A stretch of DNA of 64,000 nucleotides from Pyrocephalus nanus (GCA_038380795.1 CM076259.1:64437938-64501937); one strand, 5' to 3'; shown: positions 13,376 to 29,600, counted from the first letter of the stretch. The notes: generated from the letters alone by a model not told the origin. Numbers and translations: made by a program.

Positions 13376-13959
13376 TGTACTATTTTCAGCTGCGATAGAG
13401 TTAATTTCCTTCACAAGGTATAATATGGGTCTGTGTTTTGGCTTTGTAATGAGTGCAGCATTGATAATGTAGAGATGCTTTTGTTATTGCTGATAAGTGC
13501 TTACACAGAGCCAAAGCCTCTTCTGCTTTTCGTACTGCCATGCTGACAAGGAGACTGGGAATGCATGGGAAGTTGGGAGGAGACACAGCCAGAATAGATT
13601 ACCCAAACTAACCAAAGGAATATTCCATACCATATGACATCATGCTCAGTATGATGAGCTAGGGGAAAGAGGAAGGTTTGGAGCGTGGTGTTTGTCTTCC
13701 CAAGTAACTGTTATGTGTGCTGGTTCCTTGCTCTCCTAGTAAATGGCTGAACACCTGCCTGCCCATGGAAAGCAGTGAATTAATTCCTTGTTTTGCTTTT
13801 CTTGTGTGTGTGGCTTTTGCTTTCCCTATTAAATGGTCTTTATCTCAACCCACGAGTTCTCTAGCTTTTACCTTTCTGTTTCATTCCCTGATCCAACTGG
13901 CGGGGAGTAAGTGAGAAGCTGTGTGGGCCTTGGTTGCTGGCTGGGGTTAAACCACAGCG
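13376..13959 (+). mobile_element. Solo LTR, avian ERV family, sense orientation in intron
   Basis: The start TGTACTATTTTCAGCTGCGA and the end GGCTGGGGTTAAACCACAGCG fit the ends of a bird LTR family that I recognise; the terminal CA has mutated to CG. Flanks are CCATG (13371-13375) and CCATA (13960-13964), a 5-bp target duplication with one mismatch. Inside, CATACCATATGACATCATGC (promoter-proximal block) and ATTAAA (13828-13833) followed by GGTCTTTATCTCAACCCACG mark U3 and the poly(A) site. The expected TATA position reads GTATGATGAGCT, so the promoter looks decayed. It belongs to the same family as the minus-strand copy at 48886-49446. No internal viral genes are present. Confidence 0.85.
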
Positions 13960-14733
13960 CCATATTACACAATAATGTGGAGTATCTTCTTCAGAGAGGT
14001 TTTAATGTTTATAGCATTACAGAGTCTGCACACAGTTGTCTCTGAAGCTGTTAAACCAAGTTCATGTCAAACAACTTGCAAGATTTCCCACTGGGATTGA
14101 ATATTTCTGTTTCACTGTGTCTAGCACAATGTGTACTCTGCACACCTGGAAAGCAGTTTCCATTCCTTCATGTCCCAAAGGAAGGTATCAATAAAAAAAC
14201 ATCCTACTGAAGACATAACTCTTTCATATGGAAAAGCAAGACTTTAGTTCAGAATTAACAATAACAATAGAAATTCTCTTCCTTATTGTGTAGGTTTCAA
14301 TCAAAATAATGTGTTAGATTGACTCCTGCAGTCATAAATTTTTCAATTTGAATTATTTTACATTGTTTGCCAAGGACTGACTTGGCACTGGTGACAGATC
14401 TTAAGACCCTTTTTATACTTTTTAGGATACCATGAAAAAGAGATTGACGAAAGCCAAAGAAATGGCCCTTGTACAAGCAGATGTTTTTGGTTTTGTTTGT
14501 TGGGGTTTTTTTGGTTGGTTTGTTGGGGGTTTTTTTGCGTGTTTTTTATTTTGGGGGTGTTTTTTGGGGGGGAGGGTTGGTTGTTTGGTTTTTAGAGCAC
14601 TTATCCACCTACCCTTTATACTTGATGTAAGGAGAATCTATCTGTAGTGTCTAGACCTAAAGATAAGTGTCTAGAATAGTCACAGCCTTTTTTATTTAAT
14701 ATTCATGCCTAATGAATTCTGTTTTATTTACAG
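13960..14733 (+). other. TRPC4 intron a-b, last part, with G/T-rich tract
   Basis: No exon before 14734. The stretch at about 14485-14600 is almost only G and T, with G runs of 5, 5, 7 and 3 bases at 14525-14529, 14553-14557, 14566-14572 and 14574-14576. A branch/pyrimidine region TTCTGTTTTATTTACAG leads to the acceptor. Confidence 0.7.
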
Positions 14734-14873
14734 GTTTTATCTGGGGTGAAATTAAACAGATGTGGGATGGTGGATTACAGGACTACATTCATGATTGGTG
14801 GAACCTCATGGATTTTGTAATGAACTCCTTGTACCTAGCAACAATCTCTTTGAAAATTGTTGCATTTTCAAAG
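14734..14873 (+). CDS. TRPC4: TRPC4 coding exon b: S2-S3 Ca2+-binding site region
   Basis: 140 nt, window residues 113-159. The first two bases GT complete Gly113 and the exon ends TTTTCAAAG|GTAAAG in phase 0. The acceptor is TTTATTTACAG. The residues that coordinate the intracellular Ca2+ in TRPC4/5 structures (human Glu417, Gln420, Asn435, Asp438) are all present, at window residues 118, 121, 136 and 139, within [10 protein letters not shown] and HDWWNLMDF. The hydrophobic run at about 138-158 forms the next membrane helix. A G-run-rich stretch lies about 160 nt upstream of the acceptor (see findings). Confidence 0.96.
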
Positions 14874-17800
14874 GTAAAGTTTTGGGTTTTTTTAAATCGG
14901 CAAAATTTTTTAAATAGATGAAATGAGACTTCTTCAGTCTTTCCTCTGTATTTGGAGTTGCCCAGGTTTAGCAATGCAAGAGATGTATGATGTGCTCATT
15001 GAATCCTCTGCAGCAATGACAAGGAGCTAGAAGAGTTTAAAACCAGTGAAAACATTGGGGTTTATGCTATTTTCTTCTTGCCTCGTGCAATCTTTTGTTA
15101 TTTTGTCATGAATTGTCATACTGTTATGTTCAGGGAAAAGGAAAATTACTAATGTTTTATACTGTTTGCATACAATTATGTTTTTAATTAATATTTGATT
15201 ATTTTTCAGTAAGAAATTATTACCCCTAAGACACATTTATACACCATGCAAAACTTTCAGACAGGACTACTAGCAACATATTTACTCAAAATTGAGGGGG
15301 AACTAAAGTGGAAGATTTTGATTTGTTTTGAAAATATATCATAAATGCAACATGAAAAAGTAAAACTGAAATAGATTAGATGGTCACTTGAGGCAATGTT
15401 CATTTTTTTCATCCTTTTCTTGGACTTCTTGTGAATAGTTTTATATTTCACTGTTTAAAGTATATTCCTGCAGAACAGCCATTCTTTCCAAAGCCATAGA
15501 ATATGTTGTATGAACATTCTGTATTGCATTCAACATGAATCCATAGTATGATAGAAATTCCTCAGAAAATGAAATGTGTTAATCAAATAATGGTCTTGAG
15601 CACAAGGATACCACATCTGAAAGGAAATTAAAGCATTTCTTAGCCTTTGTCACAGAGTTTTTATCACATCCAAGTAAAGATAAGCCCATTTTTGCTGGCC
15701 ACTGTATCAGCATTGTATTTCAGCTTTTTCAAGAACCCTGCCACCAACTACCCTGTATGCATGGAAGGAAAGTCTCTCCTCTGCCAAGACACTTTTGATT
15801 GGACCAAGGAGAGAGCCATCGAGTAGCTTGTTACAGCTTCCTCTCCTCAAGCAGCAGCTGTTCTTGCTGCAGCCCTGCCATAAGTGTAGAGGAACTTAGG
15901 AACCTCTAATTTCTGTACTCTTGTGTCTGTTGACAAATGTCCATATGTCAGCTGGTCAGGAGCAAGGATGAGCAAAGACCTGGGATATGGTGACACACCA
16001 GACTTCTCCTTTGACAAAAGGTTTCTGGCATGCTGGGTCTCTGACTGCAAACCTTTGGAAATCTTCTCACTCAAAGAAATTTGGAGCTGTTCTCTGAAAG
16101 AGGAAGGTGTTCCAAAATGTGGAAAGCTATCATTTATAGATAATGAAATGCCTTTTTATACACGAGGATGCCTTATAAAGTGACTGGAAGATAAATAGTC
16201 ATTTCACTTTCCCATGTAACAAAGTGAACAGTTCATTGAAACAGATGTTTCCAAAGTATCAGAGTTGACCAATTATTCACTTTAGAATAATATTAATTAG
16301 AAGACATTATAATCTTTTCATCTTCTAGACAGCTTCTGCTTATGGTAATCACCTTCCAAGGTGACAGTATCTGTGCATCCATTACTCTCCAAATTGATGC
16401 TCACATGTCAGTGATAATCAACACAGTGCATAAAGCACTCTTTGGTTCTGCAGCTATTATTTTTTTACTGCATGTTCAGTCTTGTATCTAAAAACCTTTT
16501 TATTCCTTTAAAAAGCCTCAGTTGTGGTACTCAACTGAAACACATGATGATATAATGAACAGACTAATGCAAGTGTGATTTAGTACCCAGCCACATTTCC
16601 TTCACATACGTACAACAGAGTTCCTTACCGCTATGCCAGATGAGATTGAGAAGAGGCCAAATGTAATCAATATGTTTTGCTGTAAAGCTTTAATTTTCTT
16701 TTCCTAAGCCTTGCAAGATAGGCTTTCCGAAGTTACAGCTTTTCTATATTTATTGATTCAAATATATAAACTCATATGAATTGGCTCAAGACACCTAAAA
16801 AAACATTTTGACCAGCTCCCTTGAATAAAATTATGAGTACCGTCATGCTACTCTCCTCTATGATAAATATTCCCAGAGTAAAACTTAGTGTTTATTGCCC
16901 ATTTAAGGCTCTCCGACTGATGCGGTAGTTAAGTAGATGGATATTTACAGCAGCTGATGGGATAGTGTAAAATACACCAAAGCATGTAATTTCAGGATGA
17001 GAGGACTGCTAAGATAAAGTTATCAGTTTCATTGCCAGCATTCAAATAAAATGAGTACATCACATAATTTTTAAAGGGCTATGCTTTTTGTCTCTGTGTA
17101 TCAACATGTGAGGTCCTTCTAAATTATCCAGTATGTCCACTGAAAATGCTTTATTCTCCATAAAAATGTCATAATAAATAATGCATTGTCAGACATTTTT
17201 TGAAACTACAAGATGAAAAATTTTAAGCAACACATTTGTTTTGATGGAGGGTTATAGATAGAAATCATGGTGCTTTAGGAAAAAATGGTTCTTGTTATGG
17301 TTTTGAAAGATAGTTTGTTTTTTACTGATGTGTAAAATTAGGTGCAGTGCCAACTACTATGCAGAACCTGCTTGCTTTATCTTAAATATTTGTTAAACCT
17401 GATCATTGGACCAAGTGCTATTTGCTTCCAATTCTGATAGAAAATTCAAATTACTGATAATTTGTCTCAGCTCTGACATGAAGAACTAGTAGAGAAACAT
17501 GTTCCAATTCAGGGATAGAAGTCTGAATAGTAACTAAAAGTACATTATTTGTCTCAATATTTACTGGTATAAGGATACCTGTGTCAGGTCTACTTTGCTC
17601 AGTAGTAAATAAAATTATATATCTCCTCTGCCACCAGTTCTGCAGAAGCTAATATCTTCTTACATGTTTGCATTGTAAAATGGTTTTGATTGATATTTTA
17701 CCAGATTCACAGACCAAATGTCCATATATATAGGAGGATTAACACCCCTCTGTCCCTGCAAGGTTATCCCCTTACCCCCTTCCTACTGCTGCTCTGAAAT

Positions 17801-20467
17801 TTAGCATAATGACTGCAAAGATTGAGTCATACATTTTAAAATGGAAGAGTTCACACTTACATATGACCTCTCATGGAAGGATTTAAACTACTTTTCCTGA
17901 AATTATTATTATGTAACTTTTCTTTTTGTGATCAGAAACATGGGGGTCACCTTTGACCAAGGTCTGACAGCCCATTAAACATTCAAGTAGCCTGATCTGC
18001 ATGTCTGTTTGATCTCTGTTGGTGCTTTCATAAGATCTACAGATCATGTCTTTTGTTTTAATGTGAAAACAGTGATCACTCAGCTTTTTTCTCACAAATG
18101 GTTCTTGTATTAGATTTGCATTGGAATTCCTTTGAGTAAGGATCAAGAATTACTATCTTGTATGCCCTGGGTGACATTGCAAAAGCATCATATATTGTCT
18201 TTAAACTCTACTATTTATATGCTGCTCAATTTGTTTTTTGCTCTTCTTAATTTTCCACTGATGTGCCATGTAAATTTTCTTCAACCAGTGAGCCAATTAT
18301 AGGTATTATTTAATCACATTAAGCGATGGTTGGCTTCGTTACATGTCAGAAGGTTCTGTTTACATTTCAAGTGGGGACAGAAATTCATCAGGGTCACAAA
18401 ATAATAGAGGACTGCAAAGTATCAACATCATGATTTACAGCAAGCTCAGTGTTGCTATATTTGCTCTTACCATTTTCCATTCCTTCGAACAATAACCATT
18501 TATTTATTATACGTAGAACAGAAGAACATCAACAAGCATGTGTGAGAGAATAAATACTACAATTTTGGATGTTTTGACTTGTTTGACCCTACGATACAGT
18601 TTTTCTTCCCCTTTTTTTTCATATTGTCACTGTTCCTGATTTTAGTATACCTTGTCTTTTTGCTCCTCTTTATTTTCCTTTTCTCATGGAAGTTTCTTTG
18701 CTCTCTAGATTTTTTGTTGATATTTCTAGATTTCTTTTCAGCATCTGCTACTGTAGTTAGTGAAATCAGTAGGGTTTTATTGCTAGAGTCCTCTTATCCT
18801 CATTATTTTCTTTCTGTCTTCTTACAGTTAATATATTTCACAAATAATTTCCCAATTTATTTCTCAGGCCTTCACCTTTCTTGTTTTTTTCCCACCAAGT
18901 ATTTTCGTTCTCTTACATAATGTTTCTTCAAAACTAAAATAACAGCCATCACTCTCTGCTTACAACTGTGACACTTTTGGAAGAATTTGCAGGAAGAATT
19001 TGGGCCCCTATAAAGGCAGAGTTTGTTATGATGAAATGACACAGTTGTGCCTTTGATTTCCATTTTTACAAATAAGAGGTTATTTGATCTTTTATGAATG
19101 TTTTAACAAACAAGTTTTGTGTCTTGATACAGGACATCACAGACGAAGTCCTGTATTCTCACCTTTCTCCTCAACATCATTACTTTAAGAAAATGTGACA
19201 TTGTATACATCTAGCCAGACTACAGCTGTAAGACAGCCTCTCCCTTTCCTCAACAATCAGTGAGGAGAAAATGAGAAAGTTAAAAGAGCAACTCATCTGA
19301 CCTGTTTGGGATATCTGCTTTCCTAGTACTCTAGAAATGCTTGTTTTTCTTTGCTGACTGCAAAACAAGGTGACAGAGAGTACAGATACAGCTGTCCACA
19401 TCTGATTCATTCAACTTCATCCTTGTTCTCTTGCTATATTATATGCTGTTCTTATTCAGTTTCCTGTAGTTCCATGTTTTTCTCAGAGGGGTTCCTTAGT
19501 TTTCTCCCATCTCTCCCTCTTCTGTAACTTCCTTGGAATCTGCCACTACTTTCCCTCATGTCTGCAGTTTGATGCTTTTGGTTGTCTACCAAAATCCCCA
19601 TCTCTTCTGAGTTTCCAAATATGTTCTTTATTTTACTTTATTAGTAAAAATTATTCCCCCAGCACACCTAGTGTACTTCTCCCCAGTCTGAGCATCTACT
19701 CAGATGCTCAGGTTTAAGTTCAGCCCCTAATCTTTTGTTTGTACCAATAATTGTTCCTAGTTATTTAATAGGTGCAGGTTTGTAGCTATGAGGGTTATAA
19801 AAGTGCCATGAGAATCTGCAATACTGTATTGTGTAATATTATTCAAAGAAAAACCTTGTGGCAACCATGCTGAGGAGTTTTCAGCTCTCTCTTCTCAATA
19901 AACACTGAAAAAAATTTTCTTCTGCTTTTTCTTCTTATTTTATCTCTTAGCTGTTGTCTCTGGTAACTAAATTCTGTTTTCTCCTGCCTGCTTTTCATCA
20001 CTGATCTTGAATCAATCAGAACTGAACTGATGGGCACTAGTGGATGAGGCATAAGAGCATGTCTCTGGAAGCTATAATTCCAAATGCAGTAAGACTTGAT
20101 TTTACAGCATGATCATTAGGGAGAGGATAGTCTAATGCAGAGAGTACTGATCCATGACTCCAGCAGGTCTAGATTTAGCTCCCTGCTCTGTAGAGAGCAA
20201 ATATTACTGGTGAATTAAATGTAAGGCTGAATAATTCTTAACTCTTTAATGGACTATTCTCTTATTTTGCAGTTCCCATCTACAAATCCACAGACCTGTC
20301 AATTGCTATGGCTGCTTGTATATGAGTAAATGAAATTTTGGCAAGGATTGCTGTCAGGCACTGGGACAGTTGCACATGCACTACCAGTCATTTAGAGAAA
20401 CCCTGATGTGGTGGAGTACTCTGCAAACTGTCAGTGTCCACCATGCCCAGATCCCATTACAATTTGA
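14874..20467 (+). other. TRPC4 intron b-c, first part: no gene seen
   Basis: About 5.6 kb of AT-rich intron with no recognisable exon or element. A CT-rich pyrimidine stretch occupies about 18590-18730. Open frames there are low-complexity products. Confidence 0.7.
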
Positions 20468-21990
20468 ATCACAGAATCACAGAATCACAGAATAGGATGG
20501 GTTGGAAGGGATCTTTAAAGGTCAAGTAGTCCAGGGCCTCTGTAATAAGCAGGGACATCTTCAATGTAATAAGTCCGCTCAGAGCCCCATCCAGCGTGAC
20601 CTTGAATGTGTCCAGGGATGGGGCATCTACCACTTTGCTGGGCAACCTGTACCAGTGTTTCCTCACCCTCATCATAAAAAATTTCTTCCTTATATCTAGT
20701 CTGAATCTACTCTTTTTCAGTATAAAACCATTAGCCCATGTCCTGTTACTACAGGCCCAATTAAAAAGTCTGTTTCATCTTTCTTATAAACTCCCTTGAA
20801 GTACTGTAAGGCTGCAATAAGGTCTCCCCAAAGATGTCTTTTCTTCAGGCTGAACAACCCCAACTCTCTCAGCCTTTCTTCTGAAGAGAGGTGCTCCAAC
20901 TTTCTGATCATTTTCATCGTACTCCTCTGGACCTCCTCCAACAGGTCCATGTCTTTCCTTTACTGAAGATGCCAAAGCTGGATGCAGGTGGGGTCTCACC
21001 AGAGGGGAGTAGAGGGACAGAACCACCTCCCTTGACCAGCTGGCAGCACTTCTTGTGTAGCCCAGGACACAGTTGGCTTTCTGGTTCCCTTGGCCCACTT
21101 CTTGAGCTTGTTCACATCCCTCTGAATGGTGTGCTGTCCTTCTGGTATGTCAACTGCACCACTCAGCTTGTTGTCATCTGCAGATTTGCTGAGGGTGCCC
21201 TCAATCCCTCTGTCTGTGTCACTGATATTAAACAGTACTGGTCCAAACACAAATCCCTGAGGGACGCTACTTGTCACTGATCTCCATTTGAACATCGAAC
21301 TGTTGTCCACTTCTCTATGGATGCAACCAATTCTTTATCCACCAGAAAGTTCACACAGCAAATCCATCTCTCTCCATTTTAGAAAGAACGATGTTGCAGG
21401 GGACAGTGTCAAAGGACAAAAGATAGATGACATCTGTAACCCTTCCTTTGTCCACTGATCTAAGCACTCCATTGTAGAAGGCCGCCAGATTAGTTAAGCA
21501 GGACTTGCCCTTGGTGAAAGTGTGATGGTTGTCTTGAATCAACTCCCTGTCCTCCACGTACCTTAGCAGAGCTTCTAGGAGGATCTGTTCCATGACCTTC
21601 CCAGGCACAGAAATGAGGCTGACAGGCTGGTTGTTCCAAGGGTATTCCTTTCTCCCCTTTTGAAAAATGGGTGCAATATTTCCGTCTTTCCAGACACCAG
21701 GGACTTCACCTGACTGCCATGAGTTTTAAAGTATCACGGAGAGTGACTTGGAAACCACATCAGCCAGTTTCTTTAGGATTCTGGAATGCATCTAATTAGG
21801 TCCTATAAATTTATGTATGTTCAAGTTCCTTAGGTGGTCTTGAACCACTCTGAGAGTAGTCACCTTCTTTGGAGGATGAATGTAGCATTGAAATGCTGAG
21901 GTGCCGGTGTGTCTCATCTTGCCCCAGTGACACAGAGGAGTCCCTTCCTTACTGCTGAAGGCATGCACAGCAGCTTTGAAGGATGCATCT
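20468..21990 (-). mobile_element. CR1 LINE fragment, antisense, about 1.5 kb
   Basis: On the plus strand it begins with the reversed CR1 3' tail, an 8-bp unit repeated (ACAGAATC type) at 20468-20492, then GGGTTGGAAGGGATCTTTAAAGG. Reading the minus strand gives broken pieces of the CR1 reverse transcriptase: near 21608-21351 [20 protein letters not shown] and [18 protein letters not shown] with a degraded FDTVP motif; near 21310-20996 SSVPQGFVFGPVLFNISDTD and SADDNKLSGAVDIPEG, where the catalytic F-A-D-D box reads S-A-D-D. Frames shift between these pieces, so there is no intact ORF2 and it cannot move on its own. It is 5'-truncated, as CR1 copies usually are. The left limit is sharp; the right limit (about 21990) is uncertain, since similarity fades after about 21860. 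Confidence 0.93.
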
Positions 21991-22658
21991 GTGTGGCCTA
22001 GAGTAGGTAAATACAGACTACACAATAGTCCCTCTTTGAAAGGGGCTTTATATTGTATTATCCCTTCTTTTTAGAGTGCTTCATATAATAAATTCTGTCC
22101 TCTGATATGTTCCATAAAACAGATTATTGAGAGGAAATAAATAATAAGGAGTCTGCCACAGTAGTTAAGCCTAATTTCAAAGTCATATCTTTCATCTTCA
22201 AGAAATTTTTGGTAGAGCTGGAACAGAAAAGACTCTCAGTTCCAGGGATCAGACTCTTTGATAATGAGGCACACAAGCAGTTTGCCATGGTTCATTAATA
22301 AGCAGCTTTTTCATTATTGGTCTAGTATTAGTGATTAAGTTATATACTTATTCCTTGATTGAATGCTTTCTTCCTACTTGCCAGTTTTTTGGTGGGTTTC
22401 TATCCATAATTGTCAACACTGCACTGTTCTTCAAAGAAATCATTTACCTGATTTTAAAGTTGGAAATTTCTATAATTCTAAAAATCCAGGTGTTCAAAAC
22501 TGTTCCTTTTGTTCTGTCAGAATTTTTAGGCTTGCTTTTGTTACTGTAAAAATTTATTGAGATATCTGCAAATTAACTCAACAGCTTATAAAGAAACTGG
22601 CATATTTGTTTATGCATAAAAATAGAGGAGTAATTTCTTCCCTTCTGCTTGTTTTCAG
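21991..22658 (+). other. TRPC4 intron b-c, last part
   Basis: AT-rich, no feature beyond the acceptor tract TTCTGCTTGTTTTCAG before 22659. Confidence 0.65.
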
Positions 22659-22972
22659 TATAGTGGGTTAGTTCCACGGGAGAACTGGGACATGTGGCAT
22701 CCAACCCTGGTGGCTGAGGCTCTGTTTGCAATCGCAAACATCTTTAGCTCCCTGCGCTTGATCTCGTTATTCACTGCAAATTCTCACCTGGGACCTCTGC
22801 AGATATCTCTAGGAAGAATGTTGCTGGACATTTTGAAGTTTCTCTTCATATACTGCCTTGTGCTGCTAGCTTTTGCAAATGGATTGAACCAGCTGTACTT
22901 CTACTATGAGACAAATGAACCTGGCAACTGCAAAGGAATACGATGTGAAAAGCAGAATAATGCATTTTCAAC
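22659..22972 (+). CDS. TRPC4: TRPC4 coding exon c: S4-S5 and pore turret
   Basis: 314 nt, window residues 160-263 plus two bases of Thr264. The acceptor is TTGTTTTCAG and the donor AC|GTAAGT. It contains [20 protein letters not shown], the S4-region [18 protein letters not shown], and [20 protein letters not shown] for the linker and S5 (hydrophobic about 213-233). It ends in the extracellular turret [20 protein letters not shown]. The two turret cysteines that form the disulfide in TRPC4/5 (human Cys549 and Cys554) are kept at residues 250 and 255. The residues just before Cys250 differ from mammalian TRPC4. Confidence 0.96.
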
Positions 22973-26488
<3,516 letters not shown>

Positions 26489-26683
26489 GATCATGCAGAC
26501 ATTGAGTGGAAGTTTGCTCGAACAAAACTCTGGATGAGTTACTTTGAAGAAGGAGGAACTCTGCCCACTCCTTTTAATGTCATACCAAGCCCAAAGTCTC
26601 TGTGGTATCTGATCAAATGGTTATGGAGACACCTTTGCAAGAAAAAAATCAGAAGAAAGCCTGAAAGTTTTGGAACAATAGGG
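26489..26683 (+). CDS. TRPC4: TRPC4 coding exon e: TRP box and re-entrant region
   Basis: 195 nt, exactly 65 codons in phase 0, window residues 330-394. The acceptor is TTGTGTGCAG and the donor GGG|GTAAGT. It starts [15 protein letters not shown], which contains the EWKFAR TRP box. [18 protein letters not shown] is the conserved proline-rich TRP domain that follows. The end, [17 protein letters not shown], is specific to TRPC4 against TRPC5 and is strongly basic. Confidence 0.96.
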
Positions 26684-29600
26684 GTAAGTAATGGAATTTA
26701 TTCTGCTTTTAGTCTTCCTCTTTGCTATGTAGGTGAGCCTTTCTCAGCCTTACAGAGCATCCAAAATGTCAAATAATGTGCATTTGAGTAAGAGAATAAT
26801 CCTAACAGAGAATGTTTACTTTTTACATTCATGTCAGTGTATTTGACTGAAGAGAAAGCATCATATCCCTGTGCAAAGGCAATATGAACCGTGACTGTGC
26901 CTTTTTTAGACATAATTCAAGAAAGATTAAAAGTGATACAAAATACAAGACATCAAGTGTATACTTGTCTACCAGTCCCAGAATTTTTGGTTGATGATCT
27001 CCAGCTCAAGTGTCACTGTTCAAGTATAGTTGACATATCATGAACCACAGATTAACGTATAAAGTATTTGTCATGGGATGTTCTCTGTGTCTCTGTCTCT
27101 TTACGTGTAATGAAATAGGTTTACCATAAAAACATTCTTTCCCAAAGCTGTTATCATTAAAGAAAACATTTTGAAAGGTAACAGCATTTACCTGGACTCT
27201 CTTACTTGAATTAACAAGTAGAGTTATTTCAGAATCACATTGGTATCCTATTCTAATAGTACTGATTAGCAAGGAAATTTCTAGAGAAAAAAAAATTGAG
27301 GGGAAAAGATACATAAGGAAACTGAGAATAGTCCTGCACCTGGATTCAGCAGATGCCTGTGTGATATCTGAGATACATACTTTCTCTGGTAGCAGTGGAT
27401 AAAGCAGATTTGAATTTGTCCTTCCTAACTTCACCTAGTTGAGATACCTCAGTTAGCAACACAGTTTTTCTACCTTGTCAGAGCAAATATCCATGCAACA
27501 TCCTAACCCACCAGCAACTAAATCTCTCTAGTTATGCTTCCTGTATTTCCCAAGAGCAAGTCAGTACCTGAGTAACTAGACTTCATTTAGGCAACTCCAG
27601 CGTAAAGAAAACTATTTTGGATAAGATGTGGATAGTGGCACTTTCCTTATACCATAGGGGTTTGGTGAATATAATTTTTATCAAGTCTGTTAGGAACTCA
27701 GATAAACAAGCATTAAGTGAGAGTATAAGAGTCAAGTGTGGGTAAGGGGGGAAAGAAAGGGATTTAGTCCTTATGCTGTTGACCCTGGTAGAAAAACTTC
27801 CATCCATTTCAAAAAAGCCAGGGAATATGATGCAGTTCTTTGATGGACCATTACTATATCAACCTTTTCTTTGCATTTCTTCAGTATTTCTTGATAAGTG
27901 AGTAATAAGGATAGGTTCTTCCTACCTATTCTCATGTCATACCCTGGAATTCAGTTTAATCTATAGATATACTTGGAGGAACAAGTTCACATGGGTGTAT
28001 AGATATATGATAAAGAGGAAGAGTTACTTATAAAACTAATTCAAAATTACTAAGCTGATGAAGGAATTTTTTCCTCTTTGTAGAAAGCTTCCAGTCAGGC
28101 TTCTTGCAATATACTGATCTTGTTGGCCAGTATCTGTGTTGTGAAAGCAAAATTGCTTCACTTAGCTGTCGTACTTGTACAAAGAAACAGCCAGAAATGG
28201 AAGCATGTCAGCATGAAAATGACATTAAAACAAACCAGTAGCGGACAACAAGAAAAAAAAAAAATATATATAAATTTAATAATAATAGAAATCTAGAATT
28301 AATAATAGAAATTTTAAAAAGAACATGAGCTAGCATAAGAGGGGAATAATTTTAAGGATAGAACATCTCTATGCAACATGGGAAGGAAAAGAAGTAAATG
28401 CAGAGACCTATGGGAAGAAAAAATATGAGATTTTGTTAGAAAGAGAAAATCGAGAGAGAGTGATGTACTTGTGTGTGGGAGAGTGCGCAAGGCTTCTAGG
28501 CATTTGTTAAACATTTGGCAGGGATAATTAGGCAGTGTAAACTTATTGAGTGATATTAAAATTAGTGCCACGATGCCAGTGTATAGCAGAGGGTTGGTTA
28601 ATGAAATATCCCTGTTTGACTGAGACACATCCAGAATACCCTTATACATCCCAGCTAAACCTTCAGAACAATATTTTTTGTCAGACTTTCCATACAGGAT
28701 AAGAATTTTTTTTTTTCCTTTTTCTTACCTCTCAAACTGCAGATCTATGGGTGAGAAAGGGCATTCAGGAAGATCACCTCCTGCTTCCTACAGCTACCTC
28801 CTGCTAGGATACATAAATCCCACCTTCTAGAAATCCACATCTTAGGTTTGGGAAAATTGGTGCAGCAAAGAGTCAAAGGGTAGGCAGTCTCTTCACAAAG
28901 CTGCTGGAGAAATTTTCCAAATGGAATTTTCAGTTTATTTAATGAAAAAGAAATACAAAATCTGTAACCTCCAGGCTTTTTCATTAATAAAATCCAGTTT
29001 CAAGGAAACTTTTGTTGGGAAAGACTTTTCAGCTTCAGGATGGAATTCTTGTTTGAAGAAAGGAGCAAGTGCCATGGAAAGCAAATAGCTTGGGCTAAGG
29101 GAGACCCAGGTTCACTTCTATTCTCCAGTGGATATTTAGTTATTTACCCCAAGCATAACAGCTCTGACAGGAGAGAATTCAATGTGAAGATCTTTAAGAA
29201 CTTCCAGGGGTTAAGGTGTTGTCTTGAGAGAACACAAAAAGGAGCTGAACCTGGCTTTCTTATGATTTGAATGTGAACTGCTAATTACTAAACTGTTTAG
29301 GGGACATTCTTAGTTAATTTCTGTAAAGTTTTTTTAAAAAATGTTTGATGAAAATGAATTCCTAAAGCATGTGAAACAGTAGGGCCATATCCATCACTAG
29401 TTTCCCCTGCAGAATAGGTACTTAGTTGGAAGTAGAGCTGAAACCCCGCTGAAGCAAAGTGCTCACCAGCAGAACCATCATGGCAACCAGACTTCCATCT
29501 ATCTGGAAAAAGTGAGTGGCTATAGCTTACCAGGCAGATTCAGTCCACCATACGGGCATCTCATAAGATTACAGAGTTCCTCAGCTATCTTCTCAGCATG

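Noticed and set aside
20717..22025. Several minus-strand open frames of 70-104 codons as separate genes
   Set aside because: They are fragments of a decayed CR1 reverse transcriptase ORF, interrupted by frameshifts and deletions.
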